Below are positions 34,465 through 43,834 of a stretch of 64,000 nt of DNA, in pieces. Source of the DNA: Streptomyces sp. H27-H5 (GTDB lineage Bacteria > Actinomycetota > Actinomycetes > Streptomycetales > Streptomycetaceae); the NCBI RefSeq assembly GCF_026627505.1, contig NZ_JAPNLK010000022.1, positions 34,855 through 98,854 of the forward strand, given 5' to 3'. The stretch's first letter is position 1. Each line of letters begins with the position of its first letter. The translations under genes and the position numbers were made by a program. The notes beneath the pieces were generated by a model. It made no database searches and was not told the origin of the DNA. It saw nothing but the letters and a program-made list of their open reading frames with translations.

Positions 34465-35342
34465 CCGCACACGACACGCCCGACGCCCCGCCCGACCCGA
34501 CCCCGCACGACACGACGGCACACGACACGACGGCACACGACACGGCGGCACACGCCACGACGGCACGTCTCGCGGACCGGCCCGGGGACCCGCCCGCAGA
34601 CCGGCCCGCGAACCGGCCCGCCACGACCGTCGTGGAGCTCACCGGCGTCACCAAGGAGTACCCGGGCGGTGTCGCGGCCCTGCGCGGGGTCGACCTGACC
34701 GTCACGAGCGGCGAACTCCTCGCCCTCGTCGGCCCGTCGGGTTCCGGCAAGTCCACCCTGCTGCACATCGTCGGGACCCTGGACCGGCCGACCGCCGGCT
34801 CGGTCTCCATCGCCGGGTACGACGTCGCGGCCCTGTCCGACCGGTCCCTGTCCGCGCTGCGCTCCCGCCACGTCGGCTTCGTCTTCCAGTCCTTCCACCT
34901 GGTACCGGGCATCAGCGCCCGGGCGAACGTCGCCGAGGGGCTGCTCTACAGCGGTTTCTCGCGGGCCGAGCGCGGCCGCCGGGCGGCGCGGGCCCTGGAG
35001 CGGGTCGGCCTCGGGGACCGGATGGACCACCGCCCCCACGAACTGTCCGGCGGGCAGAAGCAACGCGTCGCGATCGCCCGGGCGGTGGCGGGCGAACCGG
35101 ATCTGCTGCTGGCCGACGAGCCGACCGGGGCGCTGGACACGGCGTCCGGGGAGTCGGTGATGGAGCTGTTGCGCGAACTGAACGCGGACGGGGCCACCAT
35201 CGCCGTGATCACCCACGATCAGGAGATCGCCGCGAGCCTGCCCCGCCAGGTACGGATCCGCGACGGCGAGATCGTCGCGGACGTGTGGAACCCCGCCCCG
35301 GTCCAGGGCGCGGACCGGAACCGGTCGGGGGCGGTCACGTGA
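34461..35342 (+). CDS. ABC transporter ATP-binding protein (MacB/LolD type)
   Basis: 293 residues; ATG overlaps the adaptor stop (ATGA). A complete nucleotide-binding domain: VELTGVTKEYPGG, Walker A GPSGSGKST, Q loop FVFQSFHLVPG, signature LSGGQKQRVAIARA, Walker B LLLADEPTGALD, switch His in VITHDQEIA. The first 55 residues are unusual: HDTTA repeated, then DRPGDPPADRPANRPA, encoded by short tandem DNA repeats at 34505-34620. It should power the permease that follows. The set resembles MacAB-like exporters of peptides or drugs. Confidence 0.9.
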   Translation: MTAHDTPDAPPDPTPHDTTAHDTTAHDTAAHATTARLADRPGDPPADRPANRPATTVVELTGVTKEYPGGVAALRGVDLTVTSGELLALVGPSGSGKSTLLHIVGTLDRPTAGSVSIAGYDVAALSDRSLSALRSRHVGFVFQSFHLVPGISARANVAEGLLYSGFSRAERGRRAARALERVGLGDRMDHRPHELSGGQKQRVAIARAVAGEPDLLLADEPTGALDTASGESVMELLRELNADGATIAVITHDQEIAASLPRQVRIRDGEIVADVWNPAPVQGADRNRSGAVT

Positions 35343-36613
35343 GCGACACCCCCACGAGGGCCCGTGCGAAGGACCGCACGAGGGCCCGTACGCGTACGAG
35401 GACCGGTACGAGGATCCGCGCGCGCCGGCTCGTCCCGCCGCGGCTGAGCCCCCGCGACGTGTTCCACGTCGGTTCGGCGGGGCTGCGGTCGCGGCCCATG
35501 CGCGTGTTCCTCTCGGCGCTCGGGATCGCCATCGGGATCGCGACGATGATCGCGGTCGTCGGGATCTCCTCGTCCAGCCAGGCCAAACTGCTGCGCGAAC
35601 TCGACAAGCTGGGCACGAACATGCTGGTCGTGACGCCGGGGCAGTCCATGTTCAGCGGGCAGGACACGAAGCTGCCGAAGGACGCCCCGGGCATGATCGC
35701 CCGTATCGAGGGGGTCGAGTCGGTCGGTACGACGGGTGACGTGAAGGAGTCCGTCCGCCGGTCGGAGAACATCCCGAAGGAGGAGACGGGAGCCATCGCC
35801 GTGAAGGCGGCCCGCGATCGACTGCTCGACACGCTGCGCGCCCGGATGGCGAAGGGGACCTGGCTCAACGGGGCCACCGGCCGCTATCCCTCCGTCGTGC
35901 TCGGCGACGTCTCCGCGCGCCGGCTCGGCATCACGGAGCCGGGCCGGCAGGTGTTCATCGGCGGGCGGTACTTCACGGTGATCGGCATCCTGGAACCGGT
36001 TCCGCTGGCCCCCGAGATCGAACGCTCCGCCCTGGTCGGCTGGGAGGCGGCGGAACGCCTGCTCGGCTTCGACGGCCACCCGACGGCCGTCTACGAACGC
36101 TCGGCGGACGACCGGGTCACCGCCGTCCGCGACCTGGTCGCCCGGACGGCCAACCCGTCGAGTCCCGGCACCGTTTCCGTCACCGACCCCTCCGCGGCGC
36201 TCCAGGCCAAGGCCGCCACGGAAGGGGCTTTCAGCACCCTGCTGCTCGGCCTGGGCGGCATCGCCCTGCTCGTGGGCGGGGTCGGGGTGGCCAACACGAT
36301 GATCATCTCCGTGTTGGAGCGCCGCCACGAGATCGGCCTGCGCAGATCGCTGGGCGCGACCAAGGGGCAGGTCCGGATCCAGTTCGTCACGGAGTCCCTG
36401 TTGCTGTCCGGACTCGGCGGCGTGGCGGGCATCGTCCTCGGCGGCGCGGCCACGGCCGTCTACGCCCGGGCCGGCGACCTGCCCTGGGTCGTCCCCCTCT
36501 GGGCCGTCACGGGCGGCTTCGCCTCCACCCTGGCCATCGGGACGTTCGCCGGCCTCTACCCGGCGGTCCGCGCGGCCCGCCTCTCCCCGACGCTGGCGTT
36601 GCAGGCGGGGTAG
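35339..36613 (+). CDS. ABC transporter permease (MacB type)
   Basis: 424 residues; GTG overlaps the ATPase stop. MacB topology: a first helix near residues 56-78 (VFLSALGIAIGIATMIAVVG), a large extracytoplasmic domain (LGTNMLVVTPGQ to about 285), then three helices (LLGLGGIALLVGGVGVANTM, LLLSGLGGVAGIVLGGAA, VPLWAVTGGFASTLAIGTFAGLYPA). ERRHEIGLRRSLGATKGQVR is the coupling helix block. The cytoplasmic N-terminus is an Arg/Thr repeat (TRARTRTRTGTRIRARR). With the adaptor broken, export may be lost or the pair may work alone. Confidence 0.9.
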   Translation: MSDTPTRARAKDRTRARTRTRTGTRIRARRLVPPRLSPRDVFHVGSAGLRSRPMRVFLSALGIAIGIATMIAVVGISSSSQAKLLRELDKLGTNMLVVTPGQSMFSGQDTKLPKDAPGMIARIEGVESVGTTGDVKESVRRSENIPKEETGAIAVKAARDRLLDTLRARMAKGTWLNGATGRYPSVVLGDVSARRLGITEPGRQVFIGGRYFTVIGILEPVPLAPEIERSALVGWEAAERLLGFDGHPTAVYERSADDRVTAVRDLVARTANPSSPGTVSVTDPSAALQAKAATEGAFSTLLLGLGGIALLVGGVGVANTMIISVLERRHEIGLRRSLGATKGQVRIQFVTESLLLSGLGGVAGIVLGGAATAVYARAGDLPWVVPLWAVTGGFASTLAIGTFAGLYPAVRAARLSPTLALQAG

Positions 36614-36615
36614 GT

Positions 36616-36663
36616 CCTGTCGTCGAAGTCTCGCCGCGGCCCGGGCGAGACTTCGACGACAGG
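36616..36663 (+). terminator. 20-bp perfect hairpin after the ABC operon
   Basis: CCTGTCGTCGAAGTCTCGCC (36616-36635) pairs perfectly with 36644-36663; 8-base loop, no T run. It starts two bases after the permease stop codon. GC-rich hairpins without T runs do terminate in Streptomyces. Confidence 0.7.
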
Positions 36664-36765
36664 GCCCGGGAGGGACGAGACGGACCGGAGGGACTGGACC
36701 CGGGGGACGGGGCACGGTCATGATCGCTTCGAACTTCCCGGTGTCTCCCCACGATTGCGAGAACG

Positions 36766-37377
36766 ATGACCGACGCCCTGGCCGAGGACGGCTTCCTGAT
36801 ACTCCACGGTTGGCAGAACCATCGGCCCGCCGGCCACTGGGAGCACTGGCTGGCCGAACGGCTCACGGCCGCGGGGCACGCGGTCGACTACCCGGCCCTC
36901 CCCGACCCGGACCATCCGGACCTGGAGGTGTGGCTGGCCGAGCTGCGCGAGCGGCTCGGCGCGCTGCGCGGTCGGCGGCGCACGGTCGTCTGCCACAGCC
37001 TGGCCTGCGTGCTGTGGCTCCACGCGGCGGCCCGCGGCGACGTGGCGGTCCCGGTCGACCGGGTGCTCCTCGTCGCCCCGCCGTCGGCGGGCTACCTGGG
37101 GCGGTACCCGGAGGTCGCCGCCTTCGCGCCGCCCCGGGTGTCGGCGGCGCAGTTGTACGCAGGGGCCGGGTACGTCCGAATGGTCGGCGGCGACGACGAC
37201 CCGTGCTGTCCGCAGGGCGCCGACGCCGTCTTCGCCGAGCCGCTCGGCCTGCCCGTGGACGTCCTGGCCGGCCAGGGGCACCTGGGCGAGGACGCGGGAT
37301 ACGGGCCCTGGCCCTCGCTCCTCGACTGGTGCGTCGGCCGCGACGACGACGCCCCGATCCGGTCCCGCGCGCGCTGA
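36766..37377 (+). CDS. RBBP9/YdeN-type alpha/beta hydrolase
   Basis: 203 residues. A small serine hydrolase: FLILHGWQNHRPAGHWEHWLAE at the N-terminus gives the oxyanion region, VVCHSLACVLWLH the nucleophile Ser (about residue 86), and VLAGQGHLGEDAGYGPWP the catalytic His; the acid is probably the Asp in MVGGDDDPC. This matches the RBBP9/YdeN family. ATG 36766 gives the usual start. Stands alone; substrate unknown. Confidence 0.85.
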   Translation: MTDALAEDGFLILHGWQNHRPAGHWEHWLAERLTAAGHAVDYPALPDPDHPDLEVWLAELRERLGALRGRRRTVVCHSLACVLWLHAAARGDVAVPVDRVLLVAPPSAGYLGRYPEVAAFAPPRVSAAQLYAGAGYVRMVGGDDDPCCPQGADAVFAEPLGLPVDVLAGQGHLGEDAGYGPWPSLLDWCVGRDDDAPIRSRAR

Positions 37378-37403
37378 ACCGGGCCCGCGGCGTGTGAACC
37401 GGG

Positions 37404-37426
37404 CCCGCGCCCTTCGGGGGCGCGGG
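37404..37426 (+). terminator. Terminator after the hydrolase gene
   Basis: CCCGCGCCC (37404-37412) pairs with GGGCGCGGG (37418-37426) around TTCGG, 27 bases past the stop codon. Confidence 0.6.
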
Positions 37427-37584
37427 TACCGCCCACCGTCGATCCCGATTCCGTCAACGGCCCCGGGAATCAGCCGACTCCCCCGATTTCGCCGGTTTCA
37501 ATCTTCTCCGTTCCGGGGAATTCGGGAAATGCGCCCGGCTGCACGACAGTTACCCACCGGCCCTCTCGGTCGTACCCTGATCTG

Positions 37585-38025
37585 ATGAGAACTCCACGTC
37601 AGGCAGCGCGCATTGTGGTCCTGTCGCCCACGGGATCCGTATTTCTCTTTCGGGAGAACAATGTGGAAGTGGGCATCCACTGGCTTCCCCCGGGCGGGGG
37701 AATCGACCCCGGGGAAAGCCCCGAGGAATGTGTGCGGCGCGAGTTGCGCGAGGAGACCGGGTGGACCGATCTCGAACCTCGGCGACTGCTCTGCACCTGG
37801 GAGCACGACTTCACCCATCAGGGCATCCCCGTCCGGCAGCACGAGCACATCTACGTCACCACGGGGCCGCTGCGCGATCCCGTCCCGGAGTCGCCCGACG
37901 CCCAGTGGCGTTGGCTCTCGCGAGACGCGCTGGCCACGCTCGGGGAGCCGCTGTGGCCGCCGCGGTTGGCGGACCTGCTCGCGGACGTGTCCGCCGAGCC
38001 GGTGCATTTCGGCCTGATGGTGTGA
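37585..38025 (+). CDS. NUDIX hydrolase
   Basis: 146 residues. The Nudix box reads GGIDPGESPEECVRRELREETGW, with the metal-binding REExxE-type Glu residues intact. The N-terminal strand AARIVVLSPTGSVFLFRENN and the following HWLPPGGG are typical. It should cleave a nucleoside-diphosphate-linked compound; the substrate cannot be told. The 200 bases ahead are AT-richer and hold its promoter. GC-rich repeats (CGCACGGATCGGCGC) follow at 38165-38205. Confidence 0.85.
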   Translation: MRTPRQAARIVVLSPTGSVFLFRENNVEVGIHWLPPGGGIDPGESPEECVRRELREETGWTDLEPRRLLCTWEHDFTHQGIPVRQHEHIYVTTGPLRDPVPESPDAQWRWLSRDALATLGEPLWPPRLADLLADVSAEPVHFGLMV

Positions 38026-38206
38026 GCCGGGGCCGGCCCGGGTCCGGCCCGTCGGGACGCGGCGCGGCGCGCGACGACCGCGCCGACGTGCCGACCGGGC
38101 GCGATACGGATCGGCGCGGCGCGGCGTCGTGCGGCACGTCGACGCGGTACGGACCGGTACCGCGCGCACGGCGCCGCACGGATCGGCGCCGCACGGATCG
38201 GGTGGC

Positions 38207-39100
38207 TCAGCGCGGCGGGGCGCTCGCGGGCGTGCTCGCGGGTGCGGCTCCGGTCGCGCGGCGGTAGAGGGTGGCCGCGTACTCCCCCAGGACGGTGCTC
38301 GTCGAGACGTCGTCCGTGTCGCCGCCCGTCAGCACGCCGACGATCTTGCCGTCGCGGGCGATCCACGCGCTGCCGCTGGTGCCCCCGGGGAAGTCGGCGC
38401 AGTCGAACCGCTGCTCCGAGGCCTTCTCGCGCACCGCCACCGCCGTACAGGTGCGCGGCACGCCGCGGTCGGCCGGGTAACCCGTCACCGTGACCTGCTC
38501 GCCCGTGCGGCCCGTGGTGTCCAGGACGGCCGCGCCGGTGACGTCCTCGATGTTGCGGCCGGAGGAGTCGGGGGCGAGGCGGGCGAAGGCGAGGTCGTAG
38601 TCGTCGTTCGCGTCGTCGGTCCAGCGCTCGTCCTCGTAGACCTCTTCGAGCCGCCAGGCTCCGAGCGGGGCCGTGGTACCGGCGTACGCGGGTGCGAATA
38701 TGGGGCCGTTGGCGCCCTGCTTGCCGGGGGCCAGGCAATGCCCGGCGGTGACGATCAGGTTGCGTCCGGGGCTGTGCACGACGGTCGCGGTACAGAAGTG
38801 GTCGCCGTCCACACGGCCTTCCGGGTTGCCTTCGAACAGCGCACCGGCGAACTTGACGGGTCCGCCCGGGCCGGGGGTCGTGGCAGTCGCCCGGGGCGCC
38901 GGAGACGTGGACAGCTGCGGTTGCTTCGGTGATTGCGATCGCGATGACGGGCTGGGCGACGCCGCCCCGGAGGGGGAGCCCTTCGCCTGTGTGGTCGCCG
39001 CCTGGTCCGTGGCCGGCACCACCTTCGTCATCGCGGCGGATGCCCCCAGTGCGGCCACCGCGCACAACACGACGGTCACCACGGTCCGCTTGTCCACCAC
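38207..39100 (-). CDS. Exported trypsin-like serine protease
   Basis: 297 residues. A signal peptide or anchor (VVTVVLCAVAALGASAAMT), then a Ser/Pro/Gln-rich linker to about residue 75, then a chymotrypsin-fold domain. Catalytic triad: His in VTAGHCLAPG, Asp in DDYDLAFARL, Ser in FPGGTSGSAWIARDGKIVGVLTGGD. Cys pairs DHFC/AGHC and RTC/FDC likely form disulfides. Similar small proteases are secreted into the medium by many streptomycetes. Ends in an Ala/Pro/Ser tail. Confidence 0.85.
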   Translation of the reverse strand: MVDKRTVVTVVLCAVAALGASAAMTKVVPATDQAATTQAKGSPSGAASPSPSSRSQSPKQPQLSTSPAPRATATTPGPGGPVKFAGALFEGNPEGRVDGDHFCTATVVHSPGRNLIVTAGHCLAPGKQGANGPIFAPAYAGTTAPLGAWRLEEVYEDERWTDDANDDYDLAFARLAPDSSGRNIEDVTGAAVLDTTGRTGEQVTVTGYPADRGVPRTCTAVAVREKASEQRFDCADFPGGTSGSAWIARDGKIVGVLTGGDTDDVSTSTVLGEYAATLYRRATGAAPASTPASAPPR

Positions 39101-39211
39101 AGTCGTCCTCCCCCAGTTTGCTCTGGCGAATCATGCCCTGGGGTCACTGCCGCCCGCAAGGCGGGGGTGCGCCAAGGGCGCGCCGGATCACGCCCCTTGT
39201 GCCGCGCGCGC

Positions 39212-39258
39212 CACGGCGATCGACCCCGGACGCGTTCCGTCCGGGGCCGATCGCCGTG
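39212..39258 (-). terminator. Terminator of the amidohydrolase gene
   Basis: CACGGCGATCG (39212-39222) with CCCCGGACG (to 39232) pairs with CGTCCGGGG and CGATCGCCGTG (39238-39258), one small bulge. It lies about 65 bases past the amidohydrolase stop on the minus strand. Confidence 0.65.
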
Positions 39259-39323
39259 CCGGGGGCCGGGCCCCGCCGATCGTCGCGGGCCGCGCGGGCC
39301 GGGCGGGGCGTCGGCGGCCGGGG

Positions 39324-40544
39324 TCACGCGCCCGGCCAGAGGCCTTCCGGGGTGAGGCCCAGCAGGTCGATGGCGTTGCCGCGGACGATGCGGTCGACCA
39401 CGTCCGGGGCGAGGTGCCCCATCTGGGCCTCTCCGACCTCCCGGGACTTGGGCCAGGTGGAGTCGGAGTGCGGGTAGTCCGTCTCGTAGAGGACGTTGGC
39501 GACGCCGATGGAGTCCAGGTTCCTCAGCCCGAAGGCGTCGTCGAAGAAGCAGCCGAAGACGTGCTCGGCGAAGAGTTCCGACGGCGGGCGCAGCACCTTG
39601 TCGGCCACCCCGCCCCAGCCGCGGTTCTCCTCCCACACCACGTTGGCGCGCTCCAGGATGTAGGGGATCCAGCCGATCTGCCCCTCGGCGTACATGATCT
39701 TCAGGTTGGGGAAGCGTTCGAACTTGCCGCTCATCAGCCAGTCCACCATCGAGAAGCAGCAGTTGGCGAAGGTGATGGTCGAGCCGACGGCCGGCGGGGC
39801 GTCGGCTGAGGTGGAGGGCATGCGCGAGGAGGAACCGATGTGCATGGCGATGACCGTGCCGGTCTCGTCGCACGCCTGGAGGAACGGGTCCCAGTCGTCG
39901 GTGTGGATGGACGGCAGCCCGAGGTGGGGCGGGATCTCCGAGAAGGCGACGGCCCGCACGCCCCGGGCCGCGTTGCGGCGGACCTCGGCCGCGGCGAGGC
40001 GGGCGTCCCAGAGGGGGACGAGGGTGAGCGGGATGAGCCGGCCCGCCGCCTCGGGGCCGCACCACTCCTCCACCATCCAGTCGTTGTAGGCGCGTACGCC
40101 GAGCAGTCCGAGTTCCCGGTCCTTGGCCTCGGTGAAGGTCTGCCCGCAAAAGCGGGGGAACGTGGGGAAACACAGGGCCGACTGGACGTGGTTGACGTCC
40201 ATGTCCGCGAGCCGGTCGGGAACCGAGAAGGACCCCGGGCGCATCTGCTCGTAGGTGATGACTTCCAGTTTGATCTCGTCGCGGTCGTACCCGACCGCGG
40301 TGTCGAGGCGGGTGAGCGGGCGGTGCAGGTCTTCGTAGACCCACCAGTCGCCTATCGGACCGTCGTCGCCCTCGGCCCCCATGACGGGGGCGAACTTGCC
40401 GCCGAGGAAGGTCATTTCCTTCAGGGGCGCGCGGACGACGCGGGGGCCGACGTCGTGGTACTTGGACGGGAGCCGGTCCCGCCAGACATGAGGGGGCTCC
40501 ACCGTGTGGTCGTCCACCGAGATGATCTTCGGGAAGGTCTCCAT
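39324..40544 (-). CDS. TIM-barrel metal-dependent amidohydrolase (amidohydrolase_2 family)
   Basis: 406 residues from ATG 40544. Starts IISVDDHTVEPPHVW, where D and H replace the usual HxH metal pair seen in this subgroup of hydrolases and decarboxylases. Further blocks: ALCFPTFPRFCGQTF, VIAMHIGSSS with the conserved His, KIMYAEGQIGWIPYILERAN, and VLYETDYPHSDSTWPKSR with the catalytic Asp. Proteins of this type occur in lipid, steroid and aromatic catabolic clusters. Operator site 5 lies 21 bases ahead, so it should belong to the same regulon as the LLM and acyl-CoA genes. Divergent from afsR. Confidence 0.85.
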   Translation of the reverse strand: METFPKIISVDDHTVEPPHVWRDRLPSKYHDVGPRVVRAPLKEMTFLGGKFAPVMGAEGDDGPIGDWWVYEDLHRPLTRLDTAVGYDRDEIKLEVITYEQMRPGSFSVPDRLADMDVNHVQSALCFPTFPRFCGQTFTEAKDRELGLLGVRAYNDWMVEEWCGPEAAGRLIPLTLVPLWDARLAAAEVRRNAARGVRAVAFSEIPPHLGLPSIHTDDWDPFLQACDETGTVIAMHIGSSSRMPSTSADAPPAVGSTITFANCCFSMVDWLMSGKFERFPNLKIMYAEGQIGWIPYILERANVVWEENRGWGGVADKVLRPPSELFAEHVFGCFFDDAFGLRNLDSIGVANVLYETDYPHSDSTWPKSREVGEAQMGHLAPDVVDRIVRGNAIDLLGLTPEGLWPGA

Positions 40545-40564
40545 GTGAACTACGGTAGCGCTGA

Positions 40565-40581
40565 TCTGACGAACCGTCAGC
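40565..40581. promoter_or_regulatory. Palindromic operator, site 5 (amidohydrolase // afsR)
   Basis: TCTGACG-AAC-CGTCAGC; core perfect. 21 bases from the amidohydrolase start and 107 bases from the afsR start, in the 143-base region they share. Confidence 0.7.
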
Positions 40582-40687
40582 CAGTTGTGCGGCACCGGGG
40601 AAGCGATCAGTCCGCTGCGGGCTGACGTGTACGTGCAAGACAGGGCAGACTGACCCTTACAACGACGGAAGGCAGGGGGGACGACAG

Positions 40688-43600
40688 ATGGACGGCGTAC
40701 CGGCCATCCCGCACCAGCGGAACCACCCCGAGGCAGCCCGGACCACCACGGACGACGCCCCGCCCGAAACCTCCTCCCGAACCGTCGCCGGGAGTACCGC
40801 CGCGGCCGCCCCCGAGAACACCTCCGCCACCGGGAGCGCCGCCACCGCCCCGCGGGCCGCCGTCGAGGACACCGACCGGCCCCGACCCGCCCCCTGCGGG
40901 AACCGCTTCGCCGTCCTCGGCCCCATCCGCGCCTGGCGCGGACCCGAGCTGCTGCCCTCCGGCAGCCCCCAGCAGCGGGCCCTGCTCGCCGCGCTCCTGC
41001 TCCGCGACGGCCGCACCGCCACCGCGCCCGAGCTCATCGACGCCATCTGGGGCGAGGACCCCCCGCAGCAGGCCCTCGCCACCATCCGCACGTACGCCTC
41101 CCGCCTGCGCAAGGTCCTGGACCCCGGGCTGCTCGTCACCGACGCCGGCGGCTACGCCATCCGCACCCCCGCCGGCGCCCTGGACCTCGGGATCGCCCGC
41201 GCCCTGGCCGGCGACGCCGAGAAGGCCCGCGTCGCCGGGGACCGCGCCCTCGCCCGTACGCTCCTGACCCGCGCCCTGGACCTGTGGGACGGGGAACCCC
41301 TCGCCGGGGTGCCGGGCCCGCACGCCGACACCGAGCGCACCCGGCTCGCGGAATGGCGCCTCCAACTGCTGGAGACGCGCCTGGACCTCGACCTGGAGGT
41401 CGGCCACCATGCCGAGGCCGTCTCCGAGCTGACCGCACTCACCGCCGCCCACCCCCTGCGGGAACGGCTGCGCGAACTGCTGATGCTCGCCCTGTACCGC
41501 AGCGGCCGGCAGGCCGAGGCACTCGCCGTGTACGCCGACACCCGCCGGCTCCTGGCGGACGAACTCGGCGTCGACCCCCGACCCGAACTCTCCGCCCTCC
41601 AGAACCGGATCCTGTGCGCGGACGCCGAACTGGCCCTCGCCGAGGACCCGGCGCCGACCGCCGCACCCGTTCTCGTGAGGCCGGCCCAATTGCCCGCGAC
41701 CGTACCCGACTTCACCGGCCGCGCCCCGTTCGTCACCGAGCTCGGCGAGATCCTGTCCGGCGCCGAGGGCCAGGTCATGGCGGTGTCCGCGCTCGCCGGC
41801 ATCGGCGGCGTCGGCAAGACCACCCTGGCCGTGCACGTCGCGCACGCCGCCCGCCCGCACTTCCCCGACGGCCAGCTGTACGTCGACCTCCAGGGCACCG
41901 AACCGCGACCGGCCGAGCCCGTCGCCGTGCTCGGCTCCTTCCTGCGGGCCCTCGGCACCCCCGACACCGCGATCCCCGACTCCCCAGCCGAACGGGCCGC
42001 GTTGTACCGGTCCATCCTCGACGGCCGGCGCGTCCTGGTCCTGCTCGACAACGCCCGCGACGCCGCCCAGGTCCGCCCGCTGCTGCCCGGCACCGCGGGC
42101 TGCGCCGCGCTCGTCACCAGCCGGGTCCGGATGTCGGGCCTCGCCGGGGCCCACCTCGTCGACCTCGACGTGATGAGCCCGGAGGAGGCGCTCCAGCTCT
42201 TCACCCGGATCGTCGGCGCCGAACGGGTCGGCGCCGAACGTCAGGCCGCGCTCGACGTGGTCGGGGCCTGCGGGTTCCTGCCGCTGGCCATCCGCATCGC
42301 CGCGTCCCGGCTCGCCGCCCGCCGCACCTGGACCGTGTCGGTCCTCGCCGCCAAGCTCGCCGACGAGCGCCGCCGCCTCGACGAGCTCCAGGCCGGGGAC
42401 CTCGCCGTGAAGGCCACCTTCGAGCTGGGCTACGGCCAGTTGGAGCCCGCCCAGCAGCGGGCGTTCCGACTCCTCGGGCTCGCCGACGGGCCGGACATCT
42501 CGCTCGCCGCGGCGGCGGCCGTGCTCGACCTGCCCGAGCACGACACCGAGGACCTCCTGGAGGCTTTAGTCGACTGCTCCCTCCTGGAATCCGCCGCACC
42601 CGGCCGCTACCGCTTCCACGACCTGGTCCGGCTCTACGCGCGGGCCTGCGCGGAGCGCGACGAACAGCCGCCGAGCGGCCGCGACGCCGCCCTCGACCGG
42701 CTCCTGGACTTCTACCTGGCCACCGCCGCCGGCGTGTACGCCCTGGAACGGCCGGGCGACCGGCTGCCCGCCCACATGGCCGCCACCCACCACCCGGGCC
42801 TGGCCTTCACCGAGCCGCGCGCCGCGCTGGACTGGCTGTTCGCCGAGGCGGACCCGCTGCTGGCGTGCGTCCGACAGGCCTCCGTGCGCACCACCGGGCG
42901 CGGCGGCCTGGTCGACGTGCTGCGCCGTTCCGTGGACCTGCTGTGGGCCGCCAAGGACCTCACCGAGTCGGGGGCCAACTCCAAGCAGTACGAGTCGGCC
43001 GCCGTCGCCCTGTGCGAGGCCGCGCGCGCCGCCGGGGACCCGCACGCCGAGGGGCGGGCGCGGATCACGCTCACCATCGTGCACCTGGTCGCGGGCCGGT
43101 TCGCCGAGGCCGACGACGAGGCCAGCCGGGCCATGGCACTGGCCCGCGAGGCCGAGGACCCGCTGCCGAACTGCTGGGCTCCCAACGACCGCGGCATCAT
43201 CGCCCTGTACGAGAGCCGGTACGCGGACGGCGAACGGTTCCTGTTGGAGGCCATCGAGAACTTCCGGGCCGACGGGAACCTCGTCGGCGAGGCCAGCGCC
43301 CTGTGCAACCTCTCCCGGATCCACGTGATGCTGGGCCGGCTCACCAGCGCCATAGACCTCGCCCAGCAGGGCATCGACATCTACGACCGGATGGGCCTGA
43401 CCCTGCGGCTGGCCAACGGCCGGTACGCGCTGGGCATCGCGCTCACCCGGGCGGGCCGGCTGGGCGAGGCCCTGGCGCAGCTCGCGGAGGCGTTGACGCT
43501 CTTCCACGACAACCGGCAGCCGCTGTGGGAGGGCGTGACCCACTTCCGGCTCGCCGAAGCCCATCTCGCGGCACGCCGGCCCACGTTGGCGGCCTCGCAC

Positions 43601-43807
43601 GCGGAGCAGGCCATCGCCCTGCGCGGGATCGGCGGCGAATGGCGGCGGGCCACGGTGCTGACGGTGCTCGGCAAGGCGCTGGTGCGGTTGGGGCAGACGG
43701 ACCGGGCGCGGGTGTGCTGGCGGGACGCCGAAACGGTCTTCGAGCGGCTCGGTTCCTCGGAACTGGCCGAAGTCCGCTCCCTGCTCGCCTCACAGGTAGC
43801 GGCCTGA
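40688..43807 (+). CDS. afsR: AfsR, SARP-type pleiotropic regulator
   Basis: 1039 residues. Order: a disordered N-terminus (1-70), a winged-helix SARP DNA-binding domain (FAVLGPIRAWRG, then PELIDAIWGEDPPQQALATIRTYASRLRKVL), a BTAD (ALDLWDGEPLAGVPGP, RLLADELGVDPRPELSALQ), an NB-ARC ATPase with Walker A GIGGVGKTT near residue 371 and VLVLLDNARDAAQV, and C-terminal TPR-like repeats. afsS follows, and a kinase very like AfsK lies 11 kb away. AfsR is activated by AfsK-type phosphorylation and turns on afsS. Codon 627 (42566-42568) is an in-frame TTA, so translation may depend on bldA. Confidence 0.95.
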   Translation: MDGVPAIPHQRNHPEAARTTTDDAPPETSSRTVAGSTAAAAPENTSATGSAATAPRAAVEDTDRPRPAPCGNRFAVLGPIRAWRGPELLPSGSPQQRALLAALLLRDGRTATAPELIDAIWGEDPPQQALATIRTYASRLRKVLDPGLLVTDAGGYAIRTPAGALDLGIARALAGDAEKARVAGDRALARTLLTRALDLWDGEPLAGVPGPHADTERTRLAEWRLQLLETRLDLDLEVGHHAEAVSELTALTAAHPLRERLRELLMLALYRSGRQAEALAVYADTRRLLADELGVDPRPELSALQNRILCADAELALAEDPAPTAAPVLVRPAQLPATVPDFTGRAPFVTELGEILSGAEGQVMAVSALAGIGGVGKTTLAVHVAHAARPHFPDGQLYVDLQGTEPRPAEPVAVLGSFLRALGTPDTAIPDSPAERAALYRSILDGRRVLVLLDNARDAAQVRPLLPGTAGCAALVTSRVRMSGLAGAHLVDLDVMSPEEALQLFTRIVGAERVGAERQAALDVVGACGFLPLAIRIAASRLAARRTWTVSVLAAKLADERRRLDELQAGDLAVKATFELGYGQLEPAQQRAFRLLGLADGPDISLAAAAAVLDLPEHDTEDLLEALVDCSLLESAAPGRYRFHDLVRLYARACAERDEQPPSGRDAALDRLLDFYLATAAGVYALERPGDRLPAHMAATHHPGLAFTEPRAALDWLFAEADPLLACVRQASVRTTGRGGLVDVLRRSVDLLWAAKDLTESGANSKQYESAAVALCEAARAAGDPHAEGRARITLTIVHLVAGRFAEADDEASRAMALAREAEDPLPNCWAPNDRGIIALYESRYADGERFLLEAIENFRADGNLVGEASALCNLSRIHVMLGRLTSAIDLAQQGIDIYDRMGLTLRLANGRYALGIALTRAGRLGEALAQLAEALTLFHDNRQPLWEGVTHFRLAEAHLAARRPTLAASHAEQAIALRGIGGEWRRATVLTVLGKALVRLGQTDRARVCWRDAETVFERLGSSELAEVRSLLASQVAA

Positions 43808-43834
43808 CCAGCGTCTTCGCCGGATGAACGGGAC

